Assembly (NCBI GenBank): GCA_029100605.1 | Contig: JAQXPK010000142.1 | Location: 1-53,032 of the forward strand | DNA length: 53,032 bases | Reading direction: 5' to 3' | Source of the DNA: Bacillota bacterium | GTDB lineage: Bacteria; Bacillota; Clostridia; Oscillospirales; Oscillospiraceae | Shown: positions 28,010 through 36,152 of the stretch, piece after piece | Numbering within the stretch: the stretch's first letter is position 1 | Layout of the letters: each line of letters begins with the position of its first letter | The notes under the pieces: model-generated | Database searches by the model: none | What the model saw: only the letters and a program-made list of their open reading frames with translations | What the model was told of the DNA's origin: nothing | Made by a program: the position numbers and the translations under genes

Positions 28010-28465
28010 TCATGCTTCCAACGTCAACGCTAGCTCGATTTCGTCTTCGTCCCGGTTTCCGGTTTCCCCAAAGCCGAGCCGCCGGTACAGGTGAAGGGCC
28101 GTGGTGTTGCGCTCATTGCAGGTCAGCACCACCTTCCGGGACGGCCCGAAGGGGGCGGTGGCGATGTAGGCAAGGCACTGCTGCAGCGCCTGGGTTCCAA
28201 ATCCGTTTCCCTGATAGGCCTGATCAATCATCATGTGCCAGATGTTGTACTCCTTTAGATCGTAGTCGTAAATGACCATGACATAGCCCACCATGGTGTC
28301 TCCGTGGTAGATGCCAAAAGGGGTGCACTGGTGATAGTACACATAGGCCTGTGCCAGACTTCGGATGGGGTGGGACACAAAATCCTCCTGACCAGGGGCA
28401 AGCGTCAAGGCAAAGGCATCGAGAAAATTATCCTCGTCTATTCTTTTCAGCGTTACGGTATTCAT
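28010..28465 (-). CDS. GNAT N-acetyltransferase, polyamine-type
   Basis: This 151-residue GNAT shows PFGIYHGDTMVGYVMVIYDYD, HMMIDQAYQGNGFGTQAL (acetyl-CoA loop QGNGFG) and NERNTTALHLYRRLGF. It is paralogous to the GNAT at 9706-10191. The start ATG 28465 has GGAGG seven bases upstream; an upstream ATG at 28504 lacks one. The substrate is unknown; spermidine-like amines are suggested by family only. Confidence 0.9.
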   Translation of the reverse strand: MNTVTLKRIDEDNFLDAFALTLAPGQEDFVSHPIRSLAQAYVYYHQCTPFGIYHGDTMVGYVMVIYDYDLKEYNIWHMMIDQAYQGNGFGTQALQQCLAYIATAPFGPSRKVVLTCNERNTTALHLYRRLGFGETGNRDEDEIELALTLEA

Positions 28466-28516
28466 GTGACAATCCTCCCGGATGCTATGTGATGACACTT
28501 CCAAGGCAGCGGCGGA

Positions 28517-29758
28517 CTAATTGCGCTTGCGGCGCAGCTGACTAATCTTCCACTGGGAGTACAGCCGGAACACGGTGGAGGCAAGCAGGATGCCCACCGC
28601 CATAATGCCCGCGACAGCGGCGGTGTTCATGCCTTTGGAGGCGAACAGCTCCATCTCTCCACGAACAGCATAGTTCATGGAATAATAGACGCCCGCGCCG
28701 GGAATGAGGGGGAAAATGGAAACCACAAGGTAGGAAATGGCTGGATATTTCCGAATTCTTGCCATGATTTCCGAATACGTGGAGGCAAACAGGGCCGCCC
28801 AGAAGTAGGCGGGGATCTCCCCTAAGCCATATTTCAGCGCAAGACTGTACACCGCCCAGGAGAGAGCACCGCCGATGGTGCACAGCAGACCGCCGGGGCC
28901 GTGGATGTTGAACAGAATGGAAAAGCCCACGCATCCAATGCCCGCGAACACGCATTGAGCGGGGAGAGAATAGGCAATCGCCGCCGCGGATACAGGCGAC
29001 CCCCAGAGCCGGCTGGTTAGGCTCCAGGCCGTCGCGGTTCCCAGAGCCAGGGCAACGGCAATCAGGAACACCTGAACGATCCGGTTGATGCCGGAATTGG
29101 TATCGCCGAAAATAATATCCCGCATGGCATTGGTGAACAGCAGTCCGGGCACCAGAATCATCAGCGCGCCGATGGTCACGGCGTCGGGATTATTGGCAAT
29201 TCCCAGAGCCCCAAAGCCATAGGCCAGCATCGCCATCAGAAACGCGGGGACGATGGTACGGAAGAAAGGGTTGGTGTCCCGGCTGTCGAGGAACCGGGAG
29301 GCAAAGCCAACCAGAATGCCGCAGAGCCCGGCGCAGAGGCTGTCCAGCCAGCTTCCGCCGAACAGCAGGGCAAACCCGCAGGCACCCAAAAAGTAGCCCA
29401 GGTAGGTCACGGGCAGGGGATAGCTCAGACGCCTGGCGCGAGCCTCTTCCAGCCACTGCTGTGCCTCTTTTGGCTCTGGCTTGCGGCTGCAATAGGCTCG
29501 GCTGAGGGCGTTGAGCTTTTCCACCGCGTCCAGATCGTTGCCGTGGGAGCCGATGCGGCGCATCCGGGTAATGGGCGTGCCGTCCTCGGTCATGACCGTG
29601 ACAATCAGGTAGTTGGGAATGGCGAAAACCTCTGAGGCAACGCCGTAGCTGCCGAGAACCCGGCTGACGCTTTCCTCCACCCGGAAGGTCTCCGCGCCGC
29701 ACATAGCAAGCTCGTAGCCCAGATCCGTGGCAAGGTCGAGTAGAGTATTGTAATCCAT
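28517..29758 (-). CDS. threonine/serine exporter family protein (ThrE-type, fused halves)
   Basis: This 413-residue membrane protein combines the two ThrE modules often split in Firmicutes. The DUF1212 part (about residues 1-245) begins ATDLGYELAMCGAETFRVEESV and contains the helices. The DUF3815 part (about 255-400) shows AQCVFAGIGCVGFSILFNIHGP and YLVVSIFPLIPGAGVYY. About ten membrane helices are expected. The predicted role is export of threonine/serine or related small molecules. The start ATG at 29758 was chosen by homology to the family start. Confidence 0.88.
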   Translation of the reverse strand: MDYNTLLDLATDLGYELAMCGAETFRVEESVSRVLGSYGVASEVFAIPNYLIVTVMTEDGTPITRMRRIGSHGNDLDAVEKLNALSRAYCSRKPEPKEAQQWLEEARARRLSYPLPVTYLGYFLGACGFALLFGGSWLDSLCAGLCGILVGFASRFLDSRDTNPFFRTIVPAFLMAMLAYGFGALGIANNPDAVTIGALMILVPGLLFTNAMRDIIFGDTNSGINRIVQVFLIAVALALGTATAWSLTSRLWGSPVSAAAIAYSLPAQCVFAGIGCVGFSILFNIHGPGGLLCTIGGALSWAVYSLALKYGLGEIPAYFWAALFASTYSEIMARIRKYPAISYLVVSIFPLIPGAGVYYSMNYAVRGEMELFASKGMNTAAVAGIMAVGILLASTVFRLYSQWKISQLRRKRN

Positions 29759-29786
29759 GGGATTCCCCCAGTTCTTTTTTTGGTAC

Positions 29787-29814
29787 AGTATACCACAATA
29801 ATCGGAAAATACAA
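29787..29814 (-). promoter_or_regulatory. promoter of the ThrE-type gene, abutting a MITE
   Basis: On the minus strand TTGTAT (29814-29809) and TATACT (29792-29787) are spaced 16 bp. The first base of the -35 box lies at the edge of MITE copy C (29814-29978). Confidence 0.65.
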
Positions 29815-29978
29815 GGGCAACACCGCGCAATGGGAGCTGCGGGTTTCAGCGGATCTTTTGTCCCAATTGTTCAGTATGTAAAATGGGAAATACATCCCGT
29901 ATTTCCCCGTTTTTCATATTTTTGCTTGTGTCAGAATCTCTCGCCGAATCTCCTTACCCCATTATGAGGTGCCGCCCA
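29814..29978. repeat. MITE-like palindromic element, copy C
   Basis: This element of about 165 bp carries the same interior and TIRs as copies A and B (left AGGGCAACACCGCGCAATGG). It lies between the ThrE-type promoter and the degV terminator. Confidence 0.8.
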
Positions 29979-29980
29979 AG

Positions 29981-30010
29981 AAAAAACGCGCCAGAGAGAC
30001 CACTGGCGCG
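29981..30010 (-). terminator. intrinsic terminator after degV
   Basis: CGCGCCAG/CTGGCGCG stem with an 8-base loop is followed on the minus strand by TTTTTT. Confidence 0.88.
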
Positions 30011-30016
30011 TATCGA

Positions 30017-30859
30017 TTATTTCCGCACGAAGAGAATGCCCAGGGTGTCCGGGCCGCAGTGGCAGGACACGGTGCAGCCGGCAAGGGTTTCGTAGATCTT
30101 GTCAAATTTCCCGTAGGTTTTCACCGCTTCCATCACGGCATCGTGGCATTCGTCGGAAACGGTGGTGTGGGTGACGAAGAGGGTGCCCAGATCCAGATCC
30201 TCCCGTCCGTCCAGCCGATCCTTGACGTAGTTCGCCAGGCACTTGGCGTACTTGCCCCGGTATTTCTTCACCACGACCATTTTGCCGTCCTTGACCTCAA
30301 TGCAGGGCTTCAGGTTCAGTAAATTCGCGCCCAGCGCGGCGGCAGAGGAGCACCGCCCGCCTTTGACCAGATAGTCCAGCTTATCCACCAGGAAGCTGGC
30401 CTCCACTTTGGATGTAAAGGCGTCCAGAGCCTGCTTCAGCTCGTCCATGGAGGCGGCGGTTTTTGCCAGCTCGCAGGCCTTCAGCACCACCAGCCCCTGA
30501 CCGGTGGACAGGTTCCGGGAATCCACAACCCGGACGTTGTCAAATTCCTGGGCCGCCAGGCAGGCGTTATTGTAGGTTGAGGAAAAGTCTGCACTGATGG
30601 TTACGTGGAGAACCCCGTCGTATTCTTCCGCGTACTGGGAGAAAACCTCCTGATATTCGCCAACACTTACGGCGGAGGTGGAACACAGGGCGCCGCCGGA
30701 GGCCACATGGGCGAAGATCTGGGCGGGGGTGATGGTCACGCCGTCCTTGTAGTCCTTCCCGTCCATGATAACCGTCAGGGGAACGAGGGTGATGTTGTAG
30801 GCTTCCAGAATTTCGGGCGACAGATCACAGGTGCTGTCGGCGGTGATTTTGATGTTCAT
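30017..30859 (-). CDS. DegV family fatty-acid-binding protein
   Basis: This 280-residue protein shows the family start KITADSTCDLSPEILEAYNI and the TSAVSVGEYQEVFSQYAEEYDGVLHVTISADFSSTYNNA segment. Members bind a fatty acid and act as FakB in exogenous fatty-acid phosphorylation with FakA. No fakA is in the window. It follows the HxlR gene by 7 bp on the same strand. Confidence 0.93.
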   Translation of the reverse strand: MNIKITADSTCDLSPEILEAYNITLVPLTVIMDGKDYKDGVTITPAQIFAHVASGGALCSTSAVSVGEYQEVFSQYAEEYDGVLHVTISADFSSTYNNACLAAQEFDNVRVVDSRNLSTGQGLVVLKACELAKTAASMDELKQALDAFTSKVEASFLVDKLDYLVKGGRCSSAAALGANLLNLKPCIEVKDGKMVVVKKYRGKYAKCLANYVKDRLDGREDLDLGTLFVTHTTVSDECHDAVMEAVKTYGKFDKIYETLAGCTVSCHCGPDTLGILFVRK

Positions 30860-30866
30860 GGCATAT

Positions 30867-31235
30867 CTAACCTTTCATTGGATTGGCGATGGGATTGGTT
30901 CCCATCATAAAGCAGTTGGGCTGGGTATCCTGCTGCCGCAGATACGCCGCGCCCCAGTCCCGCATGGCAACCAAAATCGGCATGAGGCTGCGTCCGGTCT
31001 CCGTCAGGGAATACTCCACCTTGGGCGGGATGACGGGGTAGACCTCCCGGTGAACGAGCTTGTCTGCCTCCAGCTCCCGCAGCTGCTGGGTCAGCATTTT
31101 AGGGGTTGCCCCCTTGACCAGCCTGCGCAGCTGGGAGAAGCGAAGCGCTCCCTGGGACAGGTGCCAGAGAATCAGGGCCTTGTATTTCCCGCCGATGAGT
31201 GACAGCGTGGCTTCCACAGGGCAGTGATCGTCCAT
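30867..31235 (-). CDS. HxlR family winged-helix transcriptional regulator
   Basis: This 122-residue protein has the HxlR signature [22 protein letters not shown] (Cys near residue 5), then [30 protein letters not shown] (recognition helix) and [16 protein letters not shown]. The start ATG 31235 follows GGAGGA. It is divergent from copA and upstream of degV. A 25-bp dyad in the shared intergenic region may be its operator. The N-terminal Cys is often the redox or electrophile sensor in this family. Confidence 0.92.
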   Translation of the reverse strand: MDDHCPVEATLSLIGGKYKALILWHLSQGALRFSQLRRLVKGATPKMLTQQLRELEADKLVHREVYPVIPPKVEYSLTETGRSLMPILVAMRDWGAAYLRQQDTQPNCFMMGTNPIANPMKG

Positions 31236-31264
31236 TTTGATTCCTCCGCGGTATCCAAAAGGAA

Positions 31265-31289
31265 AGTATGGCACATAATAGTGCATACT
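31265..31289. promoter_or_regulatory. inverted repeat, possible HxlR operator
   Basis: AGTATGGCAC-ATAATA-GTGCATACT is a near-perfect dyad located between the divergent HxlR and copA genes. It lies just upstream of the copA -35 box. Confidence 0.5.
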
Positions 31290-31316
31290 TGCTTTTTTGG
31301 TTCAGTATGCTAGAAT
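31289..31316 (+). promoter_or_regulatory. probable promoter of copA
   Basis: TTGCTT (31289-31294) and TAGAAT (31311-31316) are spaced 16 bp, about 50 bp before the GTG start. Confidence 0.6.
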
Positions 31317-31365
31317 AGTAGCACAAATTGTGGAAATAGTCAAGAAAGGGTTGGGAGGATCGTCC

Positions 31366-33852
31366 GTGAAACTGAAATTCAATGTCACCGGCATGACCTG
31401 CGCCGCCTGCTCCGCCCGGGTGGAGAAGGTGACACGGGGGGTGCCCGGTGTGAACAGGGCGGAAGTCAATCTCCTCGCCGGAACCATGCAGGTGGAAGCC
31501 CAAGGCCCGGAGGTGACCGACGCCATCTGCCGGGCGGTGGAGGACGCGGGCTACCATGCCGAGATTTCCGGCACGAAACGGGAGTCTCCGCCGGAGAAAG
31601 CCCCTGCGGAGGCTGCGCTGAAGGAAATGAAACGACGGATTGCGGGCAGCGCCGTCTGCCTGATTGTGCTGATGTATTTTACCATGGGGCACATGATCGG
31701 ACTTCCGCTTCCCATGTGGTATCACGGTGTGGAGAACGCCATGGTTGCGGCGCTGCTGCAGCTGTTTCTAACATTGCCGGTGGTATACCTGAACCGGGTG
31801 TATTACAGCCGGGGGCTGAAAGCCCTCTGGCACCGGGCACCCAACATGGATTCTCTGATTGCCGTGGGTTCTCTTGCCGCCCTGGGCTACGGGATCGCGG
31901 CACTGTTTCGTATGGCCTACGGCATGGGTCATGGAGACTGGGAGCTGGTGAATAGCTACAGCGAAAGCCTGTATTTTGAATCCGCCGCCATGATCTTGAC
32001 CCTGATTACCCTGGGGAAATACCTGGAAACCCGTGCCAAGGGCAAAACCGGCGATGCCATCCGGGCGCTGATGGACTTAAGCCCCAAGATCGCATCTATC
32101 CGTCGGGACGGACAGATCGTTCAGATGCCCGTGGAACAGGTGGCGGTAGGGGACACGGTCATCGTCCGCTCCGGCGGCAGCATTCCCGTGGACGGGACGG
32201 TGCTGGAGGGCAGGGCGTCCGTTGACCAAAGCGCCCTCACCGGAGAAAGCGTGCCTGTGGAAAAAGGCCCCGGGGACACGGTGGCGGCAGCCACCGTCAA
32301 CCGGGAGGGCTACCTGGAATTTCGGGCGGACAAGGTGGGGGAGGACACCACCCTGGCTCAGGTCATCCGGGTGGTGGAGGAAGCCGGCGGCTCCAAAGCT
32401 CCCATCGCCAGGCTGGCGGACAAAATCGCGGGCATCTTCGTCCCCGTGGTCATGGGCATCGCCGCCGTAACCTTTGGGGGGTGGATGATCGCGGGCTACG
32501 GTCTGGAATTCTCCCTGAACTGCGCCATATCCGTACTGGTGATCTCCTGCCCCTGCGCTCTGGGACTGGCGACGCCGGTGGCGATTATGGTGGGCACTGG
32601 GCGGGGCGCTCAGATGGGCGTGCTGTTCAAGAACGCGGAGGCGCTGGAAAACCTGCACCGGGTGGACACCGTGGTGCTGGATAAGACCGGCACCCTCACC
32701 ACCGGCGCTCCCGAGGTCACGGACATCCTGCCTTGCGGCGTCAGCGGGGAGAAGCTGCTGGAGATTGCGTCCGCGCTGGAAAGCAAATCCGAGCACCCCT
32801 TTGCCAGGGCGATTCTCAAAAGAATGGGCAGCCGCGCCTACCCGGCGGCGGAGGATTTCGAGACCCTCCCGGGCCGGGGCGTCGCCGGTACGGTTCGGGG
32901 TACCCGGTATTACGGCGGCAACGGGCGGCTGATGCAGACCCTTGGCGTCCGGGTTCCGCCTCTGCCGGAGCTGTCCGGGCAGGGGAAAACGCCATTGTAT
33001 TTTGCCGAAGAAAACGGAACCTACCTCGGCGCCATTGCCGCTGCCGATGTGCTGAAGCCGGATTCTCAGACCGCTGTCGCCGCAATGAGAAAATTGGGGC
33101 TTGACGTGGTGATGCTGACAGGCGATAATGAAGCTACCGCAAAGGCCATCGCCGCCCAGGCGGGCATCGCTCATGTGGTGTCCGACGTGCTGCCCACCCA
33201 TAAGGCCGAAACCGTGGTTCAGCTTCAGAAGCAGGGACACCGGGTGCTCATGGTGGGCGACGGCATCAACGATGCGCCGGCTCTGGTCACGGCGGATGTG
33301 GGCATGGCCATCGGGGCGGGGACGGACATCGCCATGGAGTCAGCGGACGTGGTGCTGATGAACGGCTCCCTGACCGCCGTCAGCAGCGCGGTTGCCTTGA
33401 GCAAAGCGACCATTCGGAACATCCGCCAAAATCTGTTCTGGGCATTTTTCTACAATACCCTGGGCATTCCCATCGCGGCGGGCGCTTTGTATCTGCCCCT
33501 GGGGCTGAAGCTCAGCCCTATGCTGGGAGCGGCTGCCATGAGCCTGAGCAGCGTGTTCGTGGTGACCAACGCACTTCGGCTGCGCTTTTTTCAGTCAAAT
33601 ACCGCCCCTGCGGCAGCGGAGGCGAGATTAACCCATACGGAGGAGGACAAAACAGTGAAAACGGTTATCAGAGTCAACGGAATGATGTGCAATCACTGTA
33701 AGACACGGGTGGAGAAGGTCTGCAAGGCCGTCCCCGGGGTGGAAGAGGCCGTGGTGGATCTGGAGGCCAAAACCGTCACCGTGACCGGCAATGCCGATGT
33801 GGCTGCGATCAAGCAGGCCATCACCGACGCGGACTATGAGGTAGTGGAATGA
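31366..33852 (+). CDS. copA: copper-translocating P-type ATPase with C-terminal CopZ-like domain
   Basis: This 828-residue P1B ATPase is predicted to export Cu(I). The start is GTG 31366 with GGGAGG upstream. The N-terminal HMA domain has GMTCAAC (residues 9-15). The core carries the CPC ion site (395-397), phosphorylation motif DKTGT (439-443), SEHPFA and GDGIND (631-636). Unusually, a second complete HMA domain with GMMCNHC (Cys 775 and 778) is fused in frame after the last membrane helices. An internal GGAGGAGG followed by GTG at 33655 could also produce this domain alone. The gene overlaps the next by 4 bp (ATGA). Confidence 0.94.
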   Translation: MKLKFNVTGMTCAACSARVEKVTRGVPGVNRAEVNLLAGTMQVEAQGPEVTDAICRAVEDAGYHAEISGTKRESPPEKAPAEAALKEMKRRIAGSAVCLIVLMYFTMGHMIGLPLPMWYHGVENAMVAALLQLFLTLPVVYLNRVYYSRGLKALWHRAPNMDSLIAVGSLAALGYGIAALFRMAYGMGHGDWELVNSYSESLYFESAAMILTLITLGKYLETRAKGKTGDAIRALMDLSPKIASIRRDGQIVQMPVEQVAVGDTVIVRSGGSIPVDGTVLEGRASVDQSALTGESVPVEKGPGDTVAAATVNREGYLEFRADKVGEDTTLAQVIRVVEEAGGSKAPIARLADKIAGIFVPVVMGIAAVTFGGWMIAGYGLEFSLNCAISVLVISCPCALGLATPVAIMVGTGRGAQMGVLFKNAEALENLHRVDTVVLDKTGTLTTGAPEVTDILPCGVSGEKLLEIASALESKSEHPFARAILKRMGSRAYPAAEDFETLPGRGVAGTVRGTRYYGGNGRLMQTLGVRVPPLPELSGQGKTPLYFAEENGTYLGAIAAADVLKPDSQTAVAAMRKLGLDVVMLTGDNEATAKAIAAQAGIAHVVSDVLPTHKAETVVQLQKQGHRVLMVGDGINDAPALVTADVGMAIGAGTDIAMESADVVLMNGSLTAVSSAVALSKATIRNIRQNLFWAFFYNTLGIPIAAGALYLPLGLKLSPMLGAAAMSLSSVFVVTNALRLRFFQSNTAPAAAEARLTHTEEDKTVKTVIRVNGMMCNHCKTRVEKVCKAVPGVEEAVVDLEAKTVTVTGNADVAAIKQAITDADYEVVE
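33655..33852 (+). CDS. possible internally initiated CopZ-like copper chaperone
   Basis: In frame with copA, a GTG at 33655 is preceded by GGAGGAGG (33639-33646) at about eight bases. It would yield a 65-residue stand-alone HMA protein with CNHC metal motif, the size of free CopZ. Separate production is inferred from the ribosome-binding site; it could equally be a relic of an ancestral copA-copZ gene pair that fused. Confidence 0.5.
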   Translation: MKTVIRVNGMMCNHCKTRVEKVCKAVPGVEEAVVDLEAKTVTVTGNADVAAIKQAITDADYEVVE

Positions 33853-34790
33853 GAGAGGATTTTTGGCTTGATTCCTGTGGCGCAGGGAGAATTCACGGCT
33901 GTCGGTGGCTGCCGGAGGGCGCGCCCAAGGCGGTTTTGCAAATTGTCCACGGCATCGCGGAATTCATCGAGCGGTATGACGGCTTCGCCGAATTTCTGAC
34001 CCGGAGAGGCTTCCTGGTGGTGGCGGAGGATCACATGGGTCACGGACAGTCCATCGGCGTCGATGGCGTCCAGGGCTACTTTACCGGCGGCTGGTTCAAC
34101 GCCGTGGCGGACAGCTACCATGTGCTGGAAATGACGAAGGCGGAATATCCCGACCTTCCTTACATCCTGTTCGGTCACTCCATGGGCTCTTTCATGGCGC
34201 GAACCATTCTGTGCAAATACCCCGACAGCGGCATTGACGCCGCGATCCTCTGCGGCACTGGCTGGCAGCCGGCGATGGCTCTGCCCGTCGTCCTCAAGGT
34301 CGTGGAGGGCGAGTGCAAAAAGGTGGGGGAGACGAAGCCCAGCGAGCGGCTTCAGAAGCTGGTGTTCGGCGGCTACAACAAAAAGGTGGAGCACCCCCGC
34401 ACGGAATTCGACTGGCTGACCCGGGACGACAAGATCGTGGACGCCTACATCGCCCATCCCCTGTGCGGTTTTACCGCCTCTGCCGGACTGCTGCGGGATA
34501 TGCTGACCGGCATCCAGTACATTGAACAGCCGAAGAATCTTGCCGCCATGCGAAAAGACCTGCCGGTATTTTTCATCGCCGGTGGGGATGATCCCGTGGG
34601 CCGCTACGGCAAGGGCGTTCGGAAATCGGCGGACGCCTTCCGCAAGGCGGGGATGACGGACGTGGATGTACATATCTATCCCCTGTGCCGCCACGAGCTA
34701 CTCAACGAAATCAACAAGGACGAGATCTACGGCGACATCCTGCAATGGTTGTCTGCCCATGTGAAAAAAACAGTGCCTGCGGCCGAATAA
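33849..34790 (+). CDS. alpha/beta hydrolase, lysophospholipase/monoacylglycerol lipase-like
   Basis: This 313-residue cytoplasmic hydrolase (COG2267 type) has no signal peptide. VLQIVHGIAEFIERYDGFAEFL resembles the family's HG oxyanion region. The nucleophile elbow is GHSMGS near residues 109-114. Asp (AGGDDPVG) and His (YPLCRHELLNE) complete the triad near the C-terminus. It overlaps copA by 4 bp and is thus translationally coupled, although a functional tie to copper is not obvious; a membrane-lipid repair role is speculation. Confidence 0.9.
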   Translation: MREDFWLDSCGAGRIHGCRWLPEGAPKAVLQIVHGIAEFIERYDGFAEFLTRRGFLVVAEDHMGHGQSIGVDGVQGYFTGGWFNAVADSYHVLEMTKAEYPDLPYILFGHSMGSFMARTILCKYPDSGIDAAILCGTGWQPAMALPVVLKVVEGECKKVGETKPSERLQKLVFGGYNKKVEHPRTEFDWLTRDDKIVDAYIAHPLCGFTASAGLLRDMLTGIQYIEQPKNLAAMRKDLPVFFIAGGDDPVGRYGKGVRKSADAFRKAGMTDVDVHIYPLCRHELLNEINKDEIYGDILQWLSAHVKKTVPAAE

Positions 34791-34850
34791 GTCCGTTTTA
34801 TTGGACAGATAGCGCGCTAAAATAGAGCCACCAACCAGGAAGAAAGGTGG

Positions 34851-34985
34851 ATGACTATGTTTCAGATGCGCAATGTGGGTGGACACGTTCAGGTTTATGA
34901 CAGAAGCGGCAAGTTCCTGTTCTCGGCGGATACCGAGCGGGAGGCCAGAGAGGAATTGGAGCGAGATGCGGAATCTGCGGCTTGA
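34851..34985 (+). CDS. small conserved-looking protein (44 residues)
   Basis: This short ORF has AAAGGTGG upstream and starts at ATG 34851, or at ATG 34857. It encodes a protein starting MTMFQMRNVGGHVQVYDRSG, with KFLFSADTEREAREEL next. It looks like a small beta-hairpin plus helix, hydrophilic and without a membrane segment. It overlaps truA by 20 bp in another frame, so it probably couples truA translation. I do not recognise the function. Confidence 0.6.
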   Translation: MTMFQMRNVGGHVQVYDRSGKFLFSADTEREAREELERDAESAA

Positions 34986-35700
34986 TCTATGCTACGACGG
35001 CACCCGTTACCGGGGTTGGCAGCGCCTGCCCGGGCGGGAGGATACCATTCAGGGCAAGCTGGAGACGGCGCTTTCCCGGATTCTGGAGCAGCCCATCGAA
35101 GTCAGCGGCAGCGGTCGCACCGACGCCGGGGTTCACGCCCTGGGGCAGGTTGCGAATTTCCACTGTGACAGCACGATGGAGGCGGCGGAAATCCTCCGAC
35201 AGTTGCGCCGGTATCTTCCCGAGGACATCGGCATATACTCCTGTGTGGACGTGCCGCCCCGGTTCCACGCCCGCTTAAATGCCCGAGCGAAAACCTATCG
35301 CTACCGAATCTGGAATTCGGAGCAGCCCTGCGTGTTCCAGCGGCGGTATGTGGCGGTGATGCCGGAACGGCTGAACCTGGACGCCATGATGCAGGCGGCG
35401 GAGCGGCTTGTGGGAGAGCACGATTTTTCCGCCTTTTGTGGCAACGCCAAAATGAAGAAGTCCACTCTCCGACGGCTGGACGTTATCGACATCCGGCGCC
35501 AGGGGGAGGAGATTCTCCTGGACTTTACGGGAAACGGTTTTCTTTACAACATGGCGCGGATCCTCACCGGCACCCTGGTGGAGGTCGGCTGGGGGGAGCG
35601 CGACCCCAAACGTGTGGATGCGCTGTTCGGCGGCAAACGGGAGCAGGCCGGATTTCTGGCGCCTGCCCAGGGACTGTGCCTGATGGAGGTTATATATTGA
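34966..35700 (+). CDS. truA: tRNA pseudouridine(38-40) synthase
   Basis: This 244-residue TruA modifies the anticodon arm of many tRNAs. It shows LCYDGTRYRGWQRLPGREDTIQGKLE, then GSGRTDAGVHALGQVANF with the catalytic Asp near residue 53. RYRIWNSEQPCVFQRRYV and GNGFLYNMARILTGTLVEVG follow. The start ATG 34966 lies inside the preceding small ORF and was chosen by homology. It overlaps the next gene at TTGA. Confidence 0.95.
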   Translation: MRNLRLDLCYDGTRYRGWQRLPGREDTIQGKLETALSRILEQPIEVSGSGRTDAGVHALGQVANFHCDSTMEAAEILRQLRRYLPEDIGIYSCVDVPPRFHARLNARAKTYRYRIWNSEQPCVFQRRYVAVMPERLNLDAMMQAAERLVGEHDFSAFCGNAKMKKSTLRRLDVIDIRRQGEEILLDFTGNGFLYNMARILTGTLVEVGWGERDPKRVDALFGGKREQAGFLAPAQGLCLMEVIY

Positions 35701-36038
35701 ATATTCAGATTTTCGGAAAAAGCAAATGCTTCGACACCAAAAAGGCGGAGCGGTATTTCAAAGAGCGGCGGATCAAATTCCAGTCCGTCGATCTGAAGCA
35801 ATACGGTCTGTCCGGGCGGGAATTTGACAGCGTCCTGCGGGCGGTTGGCGGCATCGACAAGATCATCGACTGGGAGGGGAAGTCCCCGGAGATCACCCTT
35901 ATGAAGTATATGGACGACCCCAAAGCCAAAGAGGATAAGGTGTTCGACCACCCCGAGCTTATGAAAACCCCCATCGTGCGAAACGGCAGGCAGGCCACGG
36001 TTGGGTACTGCCCGGAGATCTGGGCAACGTGGGAATAA
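35697..36038 (+). CDS. ArsC/Spx-like thioredoxin-fold protein
   Basis: This 113-residue protein starts at TTG 35697, overlapping the truA stop (TTGA), with GGAGG eight bases upstream. It shows FGKSKCFDTKKAERYFKERR, a single Cys where arsenate reductases have CxxC/CxxS, and the C-terminal KTPIVRNGRQATVGYCPEIW. The family includes arsenate reductase, Spx and YffB-like reductases. With one Cys and no ars genes nearby, an arsenate role is not supported. Confidence 0.85.
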   Translation: MNIQIFGKSKCFDTKKAERYFKERRIKFQSVDLKQYGLSGREFDSVLRAVGGIDKIIDWEGKSPEITLMKYMDDPKAKEDKVFDHPELMKTPIVRNGRQATVGYCPEIWATWE

Positions 36039-36055
36039 TCCCGAAATCCTTTGAC

Positions 36056-36094
36056 ACAAAAGCGGTTCTCCGAAAGGAGAGCCGCTTTTTTGAC
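36056..36094 (+). terminator. intrinsic terminator after the ArsC-like gene
   Basis: AAGCGGTTCTCC/GGAGAGCCGCTT stem with a tight loop is followed by TTTTT. Confidence 0.85.
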
Positions 36095-36152
36095 ATTTTT
36101 TGCTTTTATCTCTTGCGATTTTCACAAAAAAGTGGTATGCTGGGAGGACAAC

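Noticed and set aside
35697-36038. Arsenate reductase arsC
   Set aside because: The active-site region has a single Cys (KCFDTKK) and no arsenic genes are nearby, so only an ArsC/Spx-like fold is claimed.
36096-36152. TTGCGA-17-TATGCT as promoter of the AGCS symporter gene
   Set aside because: Its start point would fall downstream of the gene's Shine-Dalgarno site, leaving an mRNA without it.
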